Under the pieces are notes generated by a model. The model searched no databases. It had not been told where the DNA came from and was given only the letters and a program-made list of their open reading frames with translations. Both the position numbers and the translations under genes were made by a program. Below are positions 31,230 through 40,553 of a stretch of 64,000 bases of DNA, one piece after another (positions within the stretch are counted from its first letter, which is position 1; each line of letters begins with the position of its first letter). Source of the DNA: Zopfochytrium polystomum. Its lineage: Eukaryota > Chytridiomycota > Chytridiomycetes > Chytridiales > Chytridiaceae. Where the stretch lies: NCBI GenBank assembly GCA_025765615.1, contig JAIVFJ010000127.1:1-64000 (forward strand), written 5' to 3'.

Positions 31230-33977
31230 TCACTGCGAAAGACTGCCATGTGACAGTCCCGCGGCGCCGCGAAACATCAGCTTCCTGTTCTCAGCAATGC
31301 CCCGCGCAAAGCTGTTGACCATGCTCCAGTACGCGTTCTGGATCATCCACACTTCCGTGATCCGGCTTCGCTTGGTGCGGTCCTCACCCTTCAGCCCGCT
31401 AAAGTCGTAGTTGGCCACCCGCTCCATGCTCACCGCCAGCCTCCGCATCGGCCCGCCCCACCCACACCACCGTCAGCGGAATCGTCGCCACCATAAAGAA
31501 CACCGCCACCCCGGCCGCCGCCCCAATCATTGCGGAGTTGTTGTGCGACAGCGTGTCGCGGATGCGGTCGCTCGTCGCGTCAATGTCCCTCGTGTAGTCG
31601 GTCTTGGGAACCCCGACCACGAGCACGTACGACAGCGAGGCAGCTGGAACGCTGCCGAACGTCGCCGTCGAATAGGAGTAGAGGAAGTCGGCGGTGTCGT
31701 CCGACCCGCTTTGTGGTATCGTGCGCAAATCGCCTGGGACGGTGGCCGTGTCGTTCACGAGCTTGGCTATGAGACGCGTTGTCGGGTCCGAGATTTCGCT
31801 CGTGTATTTCACGCGGGGAATCCCGTCCACAACGGCGACCGGCTCTTCTCCGCTGACACTGGTGCCGAGAAGCACGCCGTCTGTAGAAAATATAAAGATA
31901 AACGCATTCTCAGTCAACCCGGACTTGATGTCTGCCAGCTGGCGTGTAATGTCCTTTATAGTGAGGTCCGCCGCGAGAACGCCCGTAAGCCCAGACGCCC
32001 CATACAGTGGAAGTGCCTGCGCGCCGAATGCATTCGCGCAGCAGGGCAAAGAGGAACAAGATTGTTCAGTGGCCAAGAATGTTTCGTGGCCAAACGCATT
32101 TTTTGGTCCCGCAACTTACCACAGTAACGCCAAGATCTACATTGTTCCCGAATACTGGAGTGGACAGAAACGGTGCATCAGCCTCAAACGGCACTCACAC
32201 AAAGGAATCGTCTCTCACAATATGGCGGGGTCCAAATCATTGTGCCGTTTGATACAGCGGCCGCGCTTGTGTACCACGGTCGCTCTCTCGTCACATAGCC
32301 TTGTCTCTGCTCAGGGGTGTGAACAAAAGCCTCAACTAGCGCTGAGAAACGCAGCCCACCACCACAACCGGCGCTGTAACGTTCACCGCGCTCCCCGTCT
32401 GATTGACCCAAAAGTCATACAGGCCCAGCGTGTTGACACCGTGCTGCGTGCAGCTTTCGGGGCACCGCTTTGGGTTGATACGGTTAGCAATTCGCGTTTT
32501 TGCTGTTATCGGTGAAACAGCGATTGCTCAACTGAAACGCTAGTGTTCCCACGAGCATCCAACACTCTGAAAATGTAGCGTCTATCTTCCAATGCTTGGT
32601 AGTTTTCAACTTCCACACCGATGAAATCACCGAAAGATTGGTCACCGTAGTATACATCAATAACGGCTGTCTGGGACTGTGCTTGAAAGAAAAAATGTCT
32701 CCAAAGGTTTTCATAGGCTGCAACGTCTTTGAAGAGTCGCGACGTAAGTTTTGCAGAAATGGAAAACAGTTTGTCTTACCAATCAACGCTGCCGACCAGA
32801 GACGAAGGCTTTCTTGCACAACGGTTATTGTCTGGCTGACAATGGACTCTGTACAAACATTAGTGCGCGGTTGACGAGTTCCCAACAATCGTCGCAACTG
32901 ACCAGTTTTCGCTGAAACCAAGTGCAGTGCCTGAGATTGAATGTTCAATGTAAGCAATCGCTGCGAGTCTTTGCTTCGATCCACGCAGTCGGTCGTTGAC
33001 TTGTTGTAAGTGATGAGGGATATTGTCATCAAGGTGGCGGCTACAAGTACAGAGCTGAATTCGAATCGTGTCGAGTTCAATTATCAAGAGGGTGCTCAAA
33101 AGTGGGAGTTGTTGGGTGGAATAAATCTTAAATCCTCACCACAAAAAAATTTCGAACGTGATAATCGCAGCAAAAGGCACTTTTCCGTTTAGCCAGGCTC
33201 TAAAGCTTCGTGAGCCGGAGCCGTGCGATCCAGCTGTGTCCCTTGCTGCCGTGGGAATATTTTGGGGGTGGGCAAAGGTTGGGCTGGAGGGCTCTGCGCG
33301 CAGCTTCGAGTTGGCGGGACTGTTGAAGGCAACCGGTTGTCCCTGAAAATTTTTTGGGGGCATCGCCCAGGAACCAAGAAGACAGCCCAAAACACGATTA
33401 GCACTCTCAAAAACGGAGTTTGAATAACCGGCAAGCCCACAAGGGGCGGGAGGGCGGGTTGCGGGGTGGGGGTGGGGTGGGGTGGGAGTGGCAATTTACT
33501 TACGGGGAGCTGGAACGAGCTCGGCGCCGGCGAGAGGAGCGTTGCGTTTTTCCTGATGCCGCTGAACGACGGGCGCGTGACCGTCCCAAAGCTTCCGGTG
33601 ACGTTGTCAGGAATAGCCGCGCCGCCGCCGCCGCCAAAGTTTTGGAATGCGTAGACGTTGTAGGGAAAGCTGTCGCTCGCGCTGATCAAGCCGCTGCCGC
33701 TGCCGCTGCCGCCGCTGCTGCCGATGCTGGTGGCGGCGTAGCTGCTCGAGTACTCGTGACGCAATATGCCGCCGCCGCCAGGGCCGCTGCCGACGGAGGA
33801 GCTGAGGATGAACGGGGAGCTTTGGAAGTTGCTGCTGCTGCTGTTGCTGCTGCTGCTCCTCCCGAGGAGAGGAGCGCCAACGGTGTTGCTCCCCCACGTG
33901 CTTTGGCTAGCCGTCGATGCGGCAGCGAAGCTCTTGCGACGGTGGCTGGCAGGCGGCGGCGGGTGCGACGAAGCCAT
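31230..33977 (-). CDS. Cache-domain membrane receptor, frameshifted
   Basis: Two-helix sensor. Proposed exons in transcript order 33977-33504, 33342-33140, 33054-32780, 32726-32533, 32467-32360, 32306-32219, 32154-32120, 32016-31230; about 720 residues. A Ser/Gly-rich cytosolic N-terminus leads to helix 1 (VLVAATLMTISLITY), an extracellular double-Cache-type region (CTQHGVNTLGLYDFWVNQT, PWYTSAAAVSNG, IWTPPY, LTGVLAADLTI, LTENAFIFIF) and helix 2 (VAVFFMVATIPLTVVWV). A HAMP-like stretch (SMERVANYDFSGL, TEVWMIQNAYWSMV) ends soon at a stop, with no kinase, cyclase or PAS domain. At about 31449-31455, inside a G-rich run, the frame shifts by one base; dropping one G would join the halves smoothly. 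Hence a sequencing error or an early pseudogene. Some exon limits are uncertain. Confidence 0.75.
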
Positions 33978-34494
33978 GCTGCCGGCCGGCTGGCAGTGAG
34001 TGACTCTGGTGGTGGGTGGGAGCGGGCAGGCACTGGGATGGGACGGACAACGGGCGGATGGTTTTTGCGCTCAGAGCGCGCAACCAAAACAGGAATGAAT
34101 TGCGCGCCGTGTTGCGATGTGTTATCAGCTGCTTCAGCTGATAAAAAAGGAAGGTTGTTGTCTTTTGGTTTCCCAATCGCATAAAGCATTCGTAATGTGA
34201 TAGAGCGGGAGACTGACGGAGTGACCGACAGAGGGGCTGACAGGGAGTGAGAACGAGGAGACAACAAATTTTTTCCTCTTGGCACTGGATGAATGATTGG
34301 GCGGAGCTGTATGTTCACTCACAACGGGGAAACCGTCGCCCTACCCCACGATGGTCAATTACAAGCAGTTGAACTTCGCCATTGTTCTTCGCCAAATTTC
34401 AAGTAGGAACAGACCGGCGCCGAGAAAAAAGGCGTGGGAACGCACCAAAAAAAAAAAAAAAAAAAAAAAAAAATGAACGGTGCTGAAGCGGTGG
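33978..34494. other. intergenic with A27 tract
   Basis: Between the Cache receptor start and the TBP stop. A27 at 34447-34473 (a T run in the TBP transcript sense, 22 nt past its stop). A minus-strand open frame here (33686-34318) is an Ala/Ser-rich shadow. Confidence 0.6.
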
Positions 34495-35557
34495 TCATGA
34501 TTTGCGGAACTCTGGAGAAGAATCAAATCAGGTGAACTGAAGACCGACAGTCTGACAAAGATAATGGGTTTCCCATTCAATACCTGTTAAGACAGGATAG
34601 ATATTATCGAACGCCTGATAGATCTCGTCTCGAACCTGAGGCGGCGTGAGAAAAACGAAAAAAAGTATTCAAGGGAGTGCAAAGGCACTCGTCATACCTT
34701 CGCACCCGTTAGTACGATCTTCCCAGATACAAAAATAAGAAGAACGATTTTCGGCTTGACCATTCGGTAAATGAGCCCCGGGAAAAGCTCTGGCTCGTAC
34801 TGACGAATCAAGAATATTGAAAAATTAGCGGTTCAGCTGTTTGGGTTTACTTCGGTGAACAGATCCTACGCTGGAAAAGTGTCCGTGGGCGCACGCTAAC
34901 CCTTCCAAGCGAATCGGGAATTTGACATCACAAGAGCCCACAATGTTTTGTATTTTGAAGTCGGTGAACTTGGCAGGAAATCCAAGCTTCTGAATCGTGT
35001 TGGCGTATCTCCTCGATGCAAGATGCGACTGCTCCTCGCTCTTCGCTCCGGTAACGACCATCTTTCCTGATGCGAATATCAGGGCAGTCGTCTTGGGCTC
35101 TCGGATCCTCATAATAACAGCGGCAAACCGCTAGCACCAAAGTTGGTCATAACTGCGACAACCTTGTGAAATCATCCAGAGCTGAACCAACCTTTGGATT
35201 ATACTCTGCATTTCGGGCGTGTAGCACAATCGTCGTCAAATCCAGCTTGCAGTCCAGATTGACGGTAGCCACGATGTTCCTAAGACAGCCACATGTTAAC
35301 AAGATTGAACCGGGGCCGATGAGTTCAGTCGCACGATTCCAAGACCCAGCAAAAGACCCATAAACGAACGCCCCCGTCAAGACGATCGGAGGTGCCCACA
35401 TGAATGGGAAGCAGATGAGAGTCAATCCGGATAAATGGGAATGGAGGGTATGTCTGGACCAACTCAACTGCAGGACTGGCGTAATCCCAGACGCAGACTC
35501 CCGTGCCGCGGGCACAGCGAGCGATGCTGACGCCGGAGTTGCCGGTACAACTGACAT
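34495..35557 (-). CDS. TBP: TATA-binding protein
   Basis: General transcription factor TBP (SPT15 in yeast), used by all three nuclear RNA polymerases. Exons in transcript order 35557-35469, 35279-35192, 35130-34870, 34799-34698, 34635-34584, 34511-34495; 202 residues. A short variable N-terminus precedes the two saddle repeats: [49 protein letters not shown], then [28 protein letters not shown] sequence, [11 protein letters not shown] and IYPVLTEFRKS. The core is close to universal TBP. The last exon is 17 nt and restores the EFRK ending; reading through its intron would give an unrelated tail. Intron 1 uses a GTTGAG donor. Confidence 0.98.
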
Positions 35558-35734
35558 GGGCGAGGTACGGGTGCGATCGCTGCTGTCAGGGTTCGGACCA
35601 AGTGGCGCTGTGTGACGGTCAGAAACGCAGCCTCGAGATCGAACAAGAAAGAATAAAAGGCTGTGCCCTCCTTTTTATACTCTTAAACTTCAAAGGGAGA
35701 ACGACCACCCCCTCCCAATAAATAACAGCTAGAC

Positions 35735-35760
35735 AAAAAAAAAAAAAAAAAAAAAAAAAA
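35735..35760. promoter_or_regulatory. A26 tract in TBP/DJ-1 divergent promoter
   Basis: 26 consecutive A ending 4 bp before the DJ-1 start codon, inside the 207-bp gap between divergent TBP and DJ-1 starts. Poly(dA:dT) commonly excludes nucleosomes; that role is inferred. Confidence 0.5.
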
Positions 35761-35764
35761 CAAC

Positions 35765-36593
35765 ATGCCGTCCACAGCCCCAACCGTTGTCGTCGTCGTC
35801 GCCTCCGGCTCCGAAGAAATGGAGGCTGTTATTGTTGTGGACTGCTTACGTCGCGCTTCGGTTTGTGCAAGAAAGCGAAGAGCGTTTCTTTTACTGCTCT
35901 CAGCTGGCAGGGTAGCCGCAGCTGCGCGGGAACACTAAAGCGTCCTCTGGACTCCGATTCTCTACTCACCAACTAGATCAACGTCGTCGTCGCTGGCTTG
36001 GACGGAACGGAACCAGTTGTTTGCAGCAGAAACGTAAATATCGTCCCCGATATTGGCTTTGGGACCATTACCGACTGGGTGCGTTGTCGCGGTGGTGCCA
36101 CTCGCCACTGAATGGATGTTGTGTAGAGTACCATCCATTGCATCGTTCTTCCCGGCGGTATGGGCGGTGCGCGCGCATTTGAGAAATCCTCGAACTTGCA
36201 CGCCGTCTTGCAAAGTTTTTACCAAAGTGGAAAGATCGTGGCAGCGATTTGCGCCGGTACGTGGAGTGCCTAAAGAAGACCGGAGACTTGGAGGCTGATG
36301 TCAACCCTACAGCCCCCATCGCCCTTAAAGCGGCTCAAATAGGGCAAGATCGCTCAGGAACGTCTTATCCGAGTGTCGCCGACGAGCTGATGAGTGGACC
36401 TCAACCTGCGTTCAAAAACTATGTGGACAACCAAGCAGTTGTCGTGGACGGCAATCTCGTTACGTCGCGCGGGCCAGGCACCGCGTTTGACTTTGCGCTA
36501 GCGCTGATCGAAATCTTAAGCGGCAAGGAGGCGAAAGCTAAGACCCAGGGACCTTTGCTGGTGTCGGCCTCGAATTTATTCGGCTGTCAGTGA
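35765..36593 (+). CDS. DJ-1/PfpI family protein
   Basis: DJ-1-type protein of 202 residues, of the family linked to oxidative-stress protection and glyoxalase/deglycase activity. Exons 35765-35860, 35977-36078, 36127-36256, 36313-36593. The family start VVVVVASGSEEMEAV carries the conserved Glu, then VAGLDGTEPVVCSRNV, VLPGGMGGARAFE, the nucleophile-elbow Cys in IVAAICA, and the end VDGNLVTSRGPGTAFDFAL, all typical. The His that follows the elbow in human DJ-1 is not seen at the equivalent place (APIALKAAQ). The C-terminus extends about 15 residues beyond the usual end. Divergent from TBP across 207 bp. Confidence 0.96.
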
Positions 36594-37239
36594 GCGGGCC
36601 TTTCGTGGTCGGTGCTTCCCTTGATCCACGATGCGACTGTATGAACACTAGTGAAGCCCTGCCAAGTGAATGAAATGCTGGGTATGGACTCAAGGAGAAC
36701 AAAGCAAGCCTTCGGAGCAGTTTGTAGTGTTGCCAGTGGGAAGCACACATCTAGCATTTATCATCATGAATATAAAGATGCACAAGAGAACCGTGTCGCT
36801 CCTCTTCTTGTGCTTGCAATACTGTGGGCTTCGAACAAGAAAGAGAAGAAACGGCTTTTGGAAACACACAAACGGATGGCCATCCATGCAATATACACAT
36901 ACCAGATCTCGCAAGGAGTACTTTTTTTGGGGAACCAGCCACAGCAAATAGTTAGAAGGGGAGACAAGCATACCAACAACTACAACAACAACACGAAAAA
37001 AAACGGTGTGCAGTGGAGGGAAGAAAGCCTTTGGGCATCCCCAACTTTCCGGATTCTGAGACAGAAGTCCATCACAGAGAACTCCGTCAGTTTCCAATAT
37101 TTAGTTGCGAGATTTGTACACTGATAGAGTACTAGTAGTCTAATAAATAGAGAAGTGAATTTTGATGAAGCTTCTGTGGCTAATTCTGATGATAATTGGT
37201 ATTTAACATGAGAATTTTGGAAATGGACAGCCTGTGAAT
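36594..37239. other. intergenic, left flank of retroelement
   Basis: No gene seen. AT-richer than surrounding genes. The 5-bp target duplication TGAAT occupies 37235-37239. Confidence 0.6.
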
Positions 37240-37592
37240 TGTCAGGAACAGGGCAGGACAGGACAAGGCAGACAAGGAACTGAGAGGAGTGATGATTGTA
37301 TTGGAAACAATAATTCACTTGAGGGATGGGACAGGTCCCCCATCCCCCTTTTATACCTTTTGAGAGTCTTCCTTGTCAAGACTCAAAGAAAGTTCCAGAA
37401 AGAGCAATTAGTAATACAATGATACCAATGATACCAATGACAACAAGACAAGTCAGGAAAGCAAAGAAGGTTCCAGAAGGTTCCACAAGGTTCCATGAAG
37501 GAATGTTCTAGAAGGTTCCAGAAGGTTCCAGAAGGTTCCATGAAGGAATGTTCTAGAATGTTCCAGAGGTTTCCAGAGGGTGATTCATAACA
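37240..37592 (-). repeat. 3' LTR of the retroelement
   Basis: 353 bp, same sequence as the 5' LTR as far as I can read. The chromodomain ORF stop (37553-37555) lies inside it. Confidence 0.95.
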
Positions 37593-39187
37593 TCATCTCC
37601 CCCTTTTAGGCCTCTTCTGCAACTTGGTGGGGTACCTGGTCTTGAACTTGAGCAGAAGGTCTTGGCAGTGAGTGAGGTTTGACTCAGGTCCCAGGTGTTG
37701 TCAGCATCTGAGTAACCCTTCCACTTAACAAGGAACTTGAGTGTCCTTCCAAACCACTTGGCATCTAAGATTTGTTCAACCTCAAATTCCTCTTCACCTT
37801 CTACCTCAACTGGAGGAGGAGGAGGAACAACTCTGCCTGGAATGGAATTGGCCACAAACTTCTCCAAAAGGCTGACATGGAAAACTGGGTGGATCTTCAT
37901 GGATGCAGGGAGATCCAGCTTGAAGGTGACTGGATTGATTTGCTCCAAGATCTTGAAAGGTCTCAACTTGAGGTTGTCTAGCTTGGGACTTGGTCTTTTG
38001 GACTGCAAGTTCTTCCTCATGCCTGGCCAGTAAAAGTCTCTGGAAACAAGCTCATATGTCTTGTGCTCTCCTGGGTGTCCAGCTGTTGCTGCATCATGCC
38101 TTGTCTTGAGTATCTCAAGTTTTTCCTCTTCTTGGCTGATTTGAATCTTGTGAGGCTTGGGGTCCTTGGAAATAGCATGGGCCCACACACTGTCAGGAAG
38201 CAGTGAAAGGTGTGTCTTGGGTGGTGGGGTGAAACCATCTCCCCCTTCAGGTGCAAGGTCTGTCCTTCTGTGCTCATCAGCAGTGGGGCTTGAATTGTTG
38301 ACTGGGAACTGTGATTCTTGAATCTTTGACTGAGGGTTCTGTTCTTGGCAAAGACTGTGAGCTGTGGAGCTTGAATCTTGAATTTGGACTGTGAACTGTG
38401 GTACTTGAAGCTTTGACTGTGGGTTCTGTGAACTACAGACTTGGCCATGACTGTGAGCTCTATGAGCTGTGCTGGAATCTTGACTATGAACTGTGAACTG
38501 TGAAACTTGAATCTTGGCTGGGATCTGTGAGCTGCAGGCTGATACTGGAGCTGTCATTTGTGGTTGACCTTGGATACTAGGCTGAGAGCCTTGAATCAGG
38601 GACTTGAGAGCATGAGACTTGGAGGCTTGACTTGAGTTTTGGGTGACTGTTCCAATTGGTGGAGGTTGGACTTGACCAGTGACCCAATCAATGGCAGGGT
38701 TCTGGGCTTGCAGCCATGGTAATCCCAGGATGACAGAGAATGTGGGTGAGCCAAGATCCAATACTTCCAGGTTGACCATGGATGGTGGAAAGTCTTGGAT
38801 GTGGAGGTTTAGCTTGGTTTCATGGCTGATTTCCTTGAACAGAGCATGATTGGCAAAGTGGACCTTGAGGGGTGTGGATTTCTTGATCGTAGGAATGGCA
38901 CAAGACTTGGCAAGGGTGGCATCAATGATGTTGCAGGATGATCCAGAGTCTATAAGGGCCTTGGTTGTGATGGTTGACTTGGGTGAGAGTTGAATCTTGA
39001 CATCCATGGTGAGTTGGTGGGGCTTGGAATCTGAGGTGTTTGTGGTGCTGGTGGTGGTGATGAAACAGGGGCAGCTTGGAGGAGGGTCCAGGGAATTGCC
39101 CCTCAGTGAGCCTGGACCTGGGAGTTTGGGTGCTTCTTCTTTGGGCAGTCCTTGACAGCATGCTCCTTGGAGCCACAGTAAAAACAC
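37553..39187 (-). CDS. pol remnant: protease, integrase zinc part, chromodomain
   Basis: Open frame in the -1 frame relative to gag, no own ATG at its left limit, so expression probably needs frameshifting. N-terminal aspartic protease with ALIDSGSSCNIID. Then a Gln/Ser-rich stretch with three imperfect repeats of about 30 residues (around CSSQNPQSK..VPQFTVQ) where reverse transcriptase and RNase H should be. The His part of the integrase zinc finger (TRHDAATAGHPGEHKTYELV, then FYWPGM) breaks off before its Cys pair and jumps to the integrase tail (LKLRPFKILE, MKIHPVFHVSLLEKF). The end is a chromodomain (FEVEQILDAKW, FLVKWKGYSDADNTWD) that would target histone marks. The frame across both deletions is unbroken. 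Confidence 0.92.
   Translation of the reverse strand: MFLLWLQGACCQGLPKEEAPKLPGPGSLRGNSLDPPPSCPCFITTTSTTNTSDSKPHQLTMDVKIQLSPKSTITTKALIDSGSSCNIIDATLAKSCAIPTIKKSTPLKVHFANHALFKEISHETKLNLHIQDFPPSMVNLEVLDLGSPTFSVILGLPWLQAQNPAIDWVTGQVQPPPIGTVTQNSSQASKSHALKSLIQGSQPSIQGQPQMTAPVSACSSQIPAKIQVSQFTVHSQDSSTAHRAHSHGQVCSSQNPQSKLQVPQFTVQIQDSSSTAHSLCQEQNPQSKIQESQFPVNNSSPTADEHRRTDLAPEGGDGFTPPPKTHLSLLPDSVWAHAISKDPKPHKIQISQEEEKLEILKTRHDAATAGHPGEHKTYELVSRDFYWPGMRKNLQSKRPSPKLDNLKLRPFKILEQINPVTFKLDLPASMKIHPVFHVSLLEKFVANSIPGRVVPPPPPVEVEGEEEFEVEQILDAKWFGRTLKFLVKWKGYSDADNTWDLSQTSLTAKTFCSSSRPGTPPSCRRGLKGGDDVMNHPLETSGTF
37593..37611 (-). other. polypurine tract next to 3' LTR
   Basis: Minus-strand AAAAGGGGGAGATGA directly precedes the 3' LTR, as expected for plus-strand priming. 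Confidence 0.75.
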
Positions 39188-40026
39188 AGTCCCTGCTGGG
39201 CCCTCCTTGTTTTCTCCTCTTGGCTCAGAGGACCCTTAGGAAGTGTCTCAACTGCATCCACTTGCATGGGTTCAGGAACTGTGAGAGCTTGAGGAACTGG
39301 GGTAGGTCTTGATGTAGTTCCTACTTGTCTTTGCTTCAGCCTCTTGGAGTAGAGTCTGTTGTCAATCTTGATGGCAAGGAGAATGTACTCTTCCAAGGTC
39401 TCAGGGATGTGCAGAGACTGGGAGAGCATGTCTTGGATGGACTCATGGAGACCATCATGGTACAGCTCCATCAGAGCTGCATCATTGTATCCAGAGTCTC
39501 TGGCTAGTTGCTTGAATTGGTTGGTGTAGGCCACACAAGATTGCTTTCCTTGCTTGATATGCTTGAGCTTGGATCTTGCTATCCAAGATGCGTAGGGGTC
39601 ACCAAAGGTAGCTTCCAGCCCCTCCCAGAGCTCTTGCAGGGTGGTGGGTGTGCTTGGGAGAGATCTGTACCATGATTGAGCTTGACCAGACAGGAGGGTG
39701 CTTGTGAAAAGAACCTTGACTTGCTCACTGGGAAATCTTGAAGGTTGGAGAAGGATGACATTCTCCACAGTGGCCATGAAGTTCCTAAGGTCTTTGGCCA
39801 GCCCAGTGAACTTGTCAGGGCTGGGAACCTTGGGCTCTCTTGCTTGGTTGGCTTGAGGCAGGGGAAGAGCTTGATGTTCTTGTTGGTGAAGTTGTTGTTG
39901 AAGCTGGTGCTGCTGGTGAAGGACTTGTTCTTGAAGTTGGTGCGTCTGTCTTGAGAGGGCTTGTAATTGGTCCATCAAGGCTTGGAAGGCAGTTGCATCA
40001 GGGAAGGTGTTGTTTGGGTCAGACAT
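39103..40026 (-). CDS. retroelement Gag
   Basis: Structural protein of the LTR element, 307 residues, intact from ATG 40026. A Gln/His-rich coiled region (LQEQVLHQQHQLQQQLHQQ) precedes the Ty3/gypsy Gag core (PDKFTGLAKDLRNFMATVE, GQAQSWYRSL, LEATFGDPYASWIARSKL). A C-terminal CCHC knuckle (CFYCGSKEHAVKDC) binds nucleic acid. The end overlaps the pol remnant by about 85 nt in another frame. Two in-frame heptamers fit a -1 slippery site, CCCAAAG (39139-39145) and CCCAAAC (39124-39130). Confidence 0.95.
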   Translation of the reverse strand: MSDPNNTFPDATAFQALMDQLQALSRQTHQLQEQVLHQQHQLQQQLHQQEHQALPLPQANQAREPKVPSPDKFTGLAKDLRNFMATVENVILLQPSRFPSEQVKVLFTSTLLSGQAQSWYRSLPSTPTTLQELWEGLEATFGDPYASWIARSKLKHIKQGKQSCVAYTNQFKQLARDSGYNDAALMELYHDGLHESIQDMLSQSLHIPETLEEYILLAIKIDNRLYSKRLKQRQVGTTSRPTPVPQALTVPEPMQVDAVETLPKGPLSQEEKTRRAQQGLCFYCGSKEHAVKDCPKKKHPNSQVQAH

Positions 40027-40053
40027 GATGGCAGAGAGTAGTAGGAGAGGGTG

Positions 40054-40064
40054 AAGTGAATTAT
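40054..40064 (-). other. self-priming primer-binding site
   Basis: Minus-strand ATAATTCACTT, 2 nt inside the 5' LTR, exact reverse complement of AAGTGAATTAT in the LTR (40137-40147). No tRNA-like TGG start at the LTR edge. Matches the Tf1 scheme in which the RNA's own first 11 nt prime synthesis. Confidence 0.8.
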
Positions 40065-40175
40065 GATGTCAGGAACAGGGCAGGACAGGACAAGGCAGAC
40101 AAGGAACTGAGAGGAGTGATGATTGTATTGGAAACAATAATTCACTTGAGGGATGGGACAGGTCCCCCATCCCCC

Positions 40176-40182
40176 TTTTATA
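40176..40182 (-). promoter_or_regulatory. TATA box of the LTR promoter
   Basis: TATAAAA on the minus strand. The A at 40147, 35 bp downstream, starts the 11-nt block complementary to the primer site and is the predicted RNA start. Confidence 0.75.
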
Positions 40183-40292
40183 CCTTTTGAGAGTCTTCCT
40201 TGTCAAGACTCAAAGAAAGTTCCAGAAAGAGCAATTAGTAATACAATGATACCAATGATACCAATGACAACAAGACAAGTCAGGAAAGCAAA

Positions 40293-40390
40293 GAAGGTTC
40301 CAGAAGGTTCCACAAGGTTCCATGAAGGAATGTTCTAGAAGGTTCCAGAAGGTTCCAGAAGGTTCCATGAAGGAATGTTCTAGAATGTTC
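40293..40390 (-). promoter_or_regulatory. heat-shock-element array in LTR U3
   Basis: About 100 bp built of alternating GAA and TTC triplets spaced by two bases, the site pattern for trimeric heat shock factor. The best block has seven consecutive units in perfect 5-bp register (40333-40365; 37506-37538 in the 3' LTR) and includes the classic TTCTAGAA. Four more perfect units (40293-40310) and a three-unit block (40378-40390) flank it. It lies about 110-215 bp upstream of the TATA box in transcription direction. Confidence 0.85.
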
Positions 40391-40553
40391 CAGAGGTTTC
40401 CAGAGGGTGATTCATAACATGAATGTTTGCTCTTCCTAATCTGATCTGCGGATTTGGTGTTGTTGGACCCAGCCAGAGCCGCACGGTGAGCACTGAGCGG
40501 CCTGGACTTCACAGAAAGGGCCCAATTATAAACTAGAATATATGTGAGACTTG

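Larger units (their letters stand above)
37240..40419 (-). mobile_element. chromodomain Ty3/gypsy-type LTR retrotransposon, internally deleted
   Basis: Complete insertion of 3180 bp with 353-bp LTRs (37240-37592 and 40067-40419) that read identical, TG..CA ends, and target duplication TGAAT on both sides (37235-37239, 40420-40424). Transcription is on the minus strand. Order: 5' LTR, primer site, gag, protease, part of the integrase zinc region, chromodomain, purine tract, 3' LTR. Reverse transcriptase, RNase H and the integrase catalytic core are absent, so it is non-autonomous and must have moved with help from a full relative. Chromodomain, self-priming signature and -1 gag/pol layout place it near the Tf1/sushi chromoviruses. 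Identical LTRs imply recent insertion. Confidence 0.96.
40067..40419 (-). repeat. 5' LTR of the retroelement
   Basis: 353 bp, minus-strand ends TGTTATG..CTGACA. Contains the HSE array, TATA box and predicted RNA start described separately. Confidence 0.95.

Noticed and set aside
33686..34318. 210-codon minus-strand frame
   Set aside because: Ala/Ser homopolymeric end overlaps the Cache receptor first exon in another frame; no start context.
36651..37124. 157-codon plus-strand frame
   Set aside because: No motif, AT-rich, ends in the retroelement's left flank.
37326..37511. 61-codon ORF present three times (also 40153-40338 and 40640-40825)
   Set aside because: Lies in the LTRs; it is the HSE repeat read on the wrong strand, not a gene.
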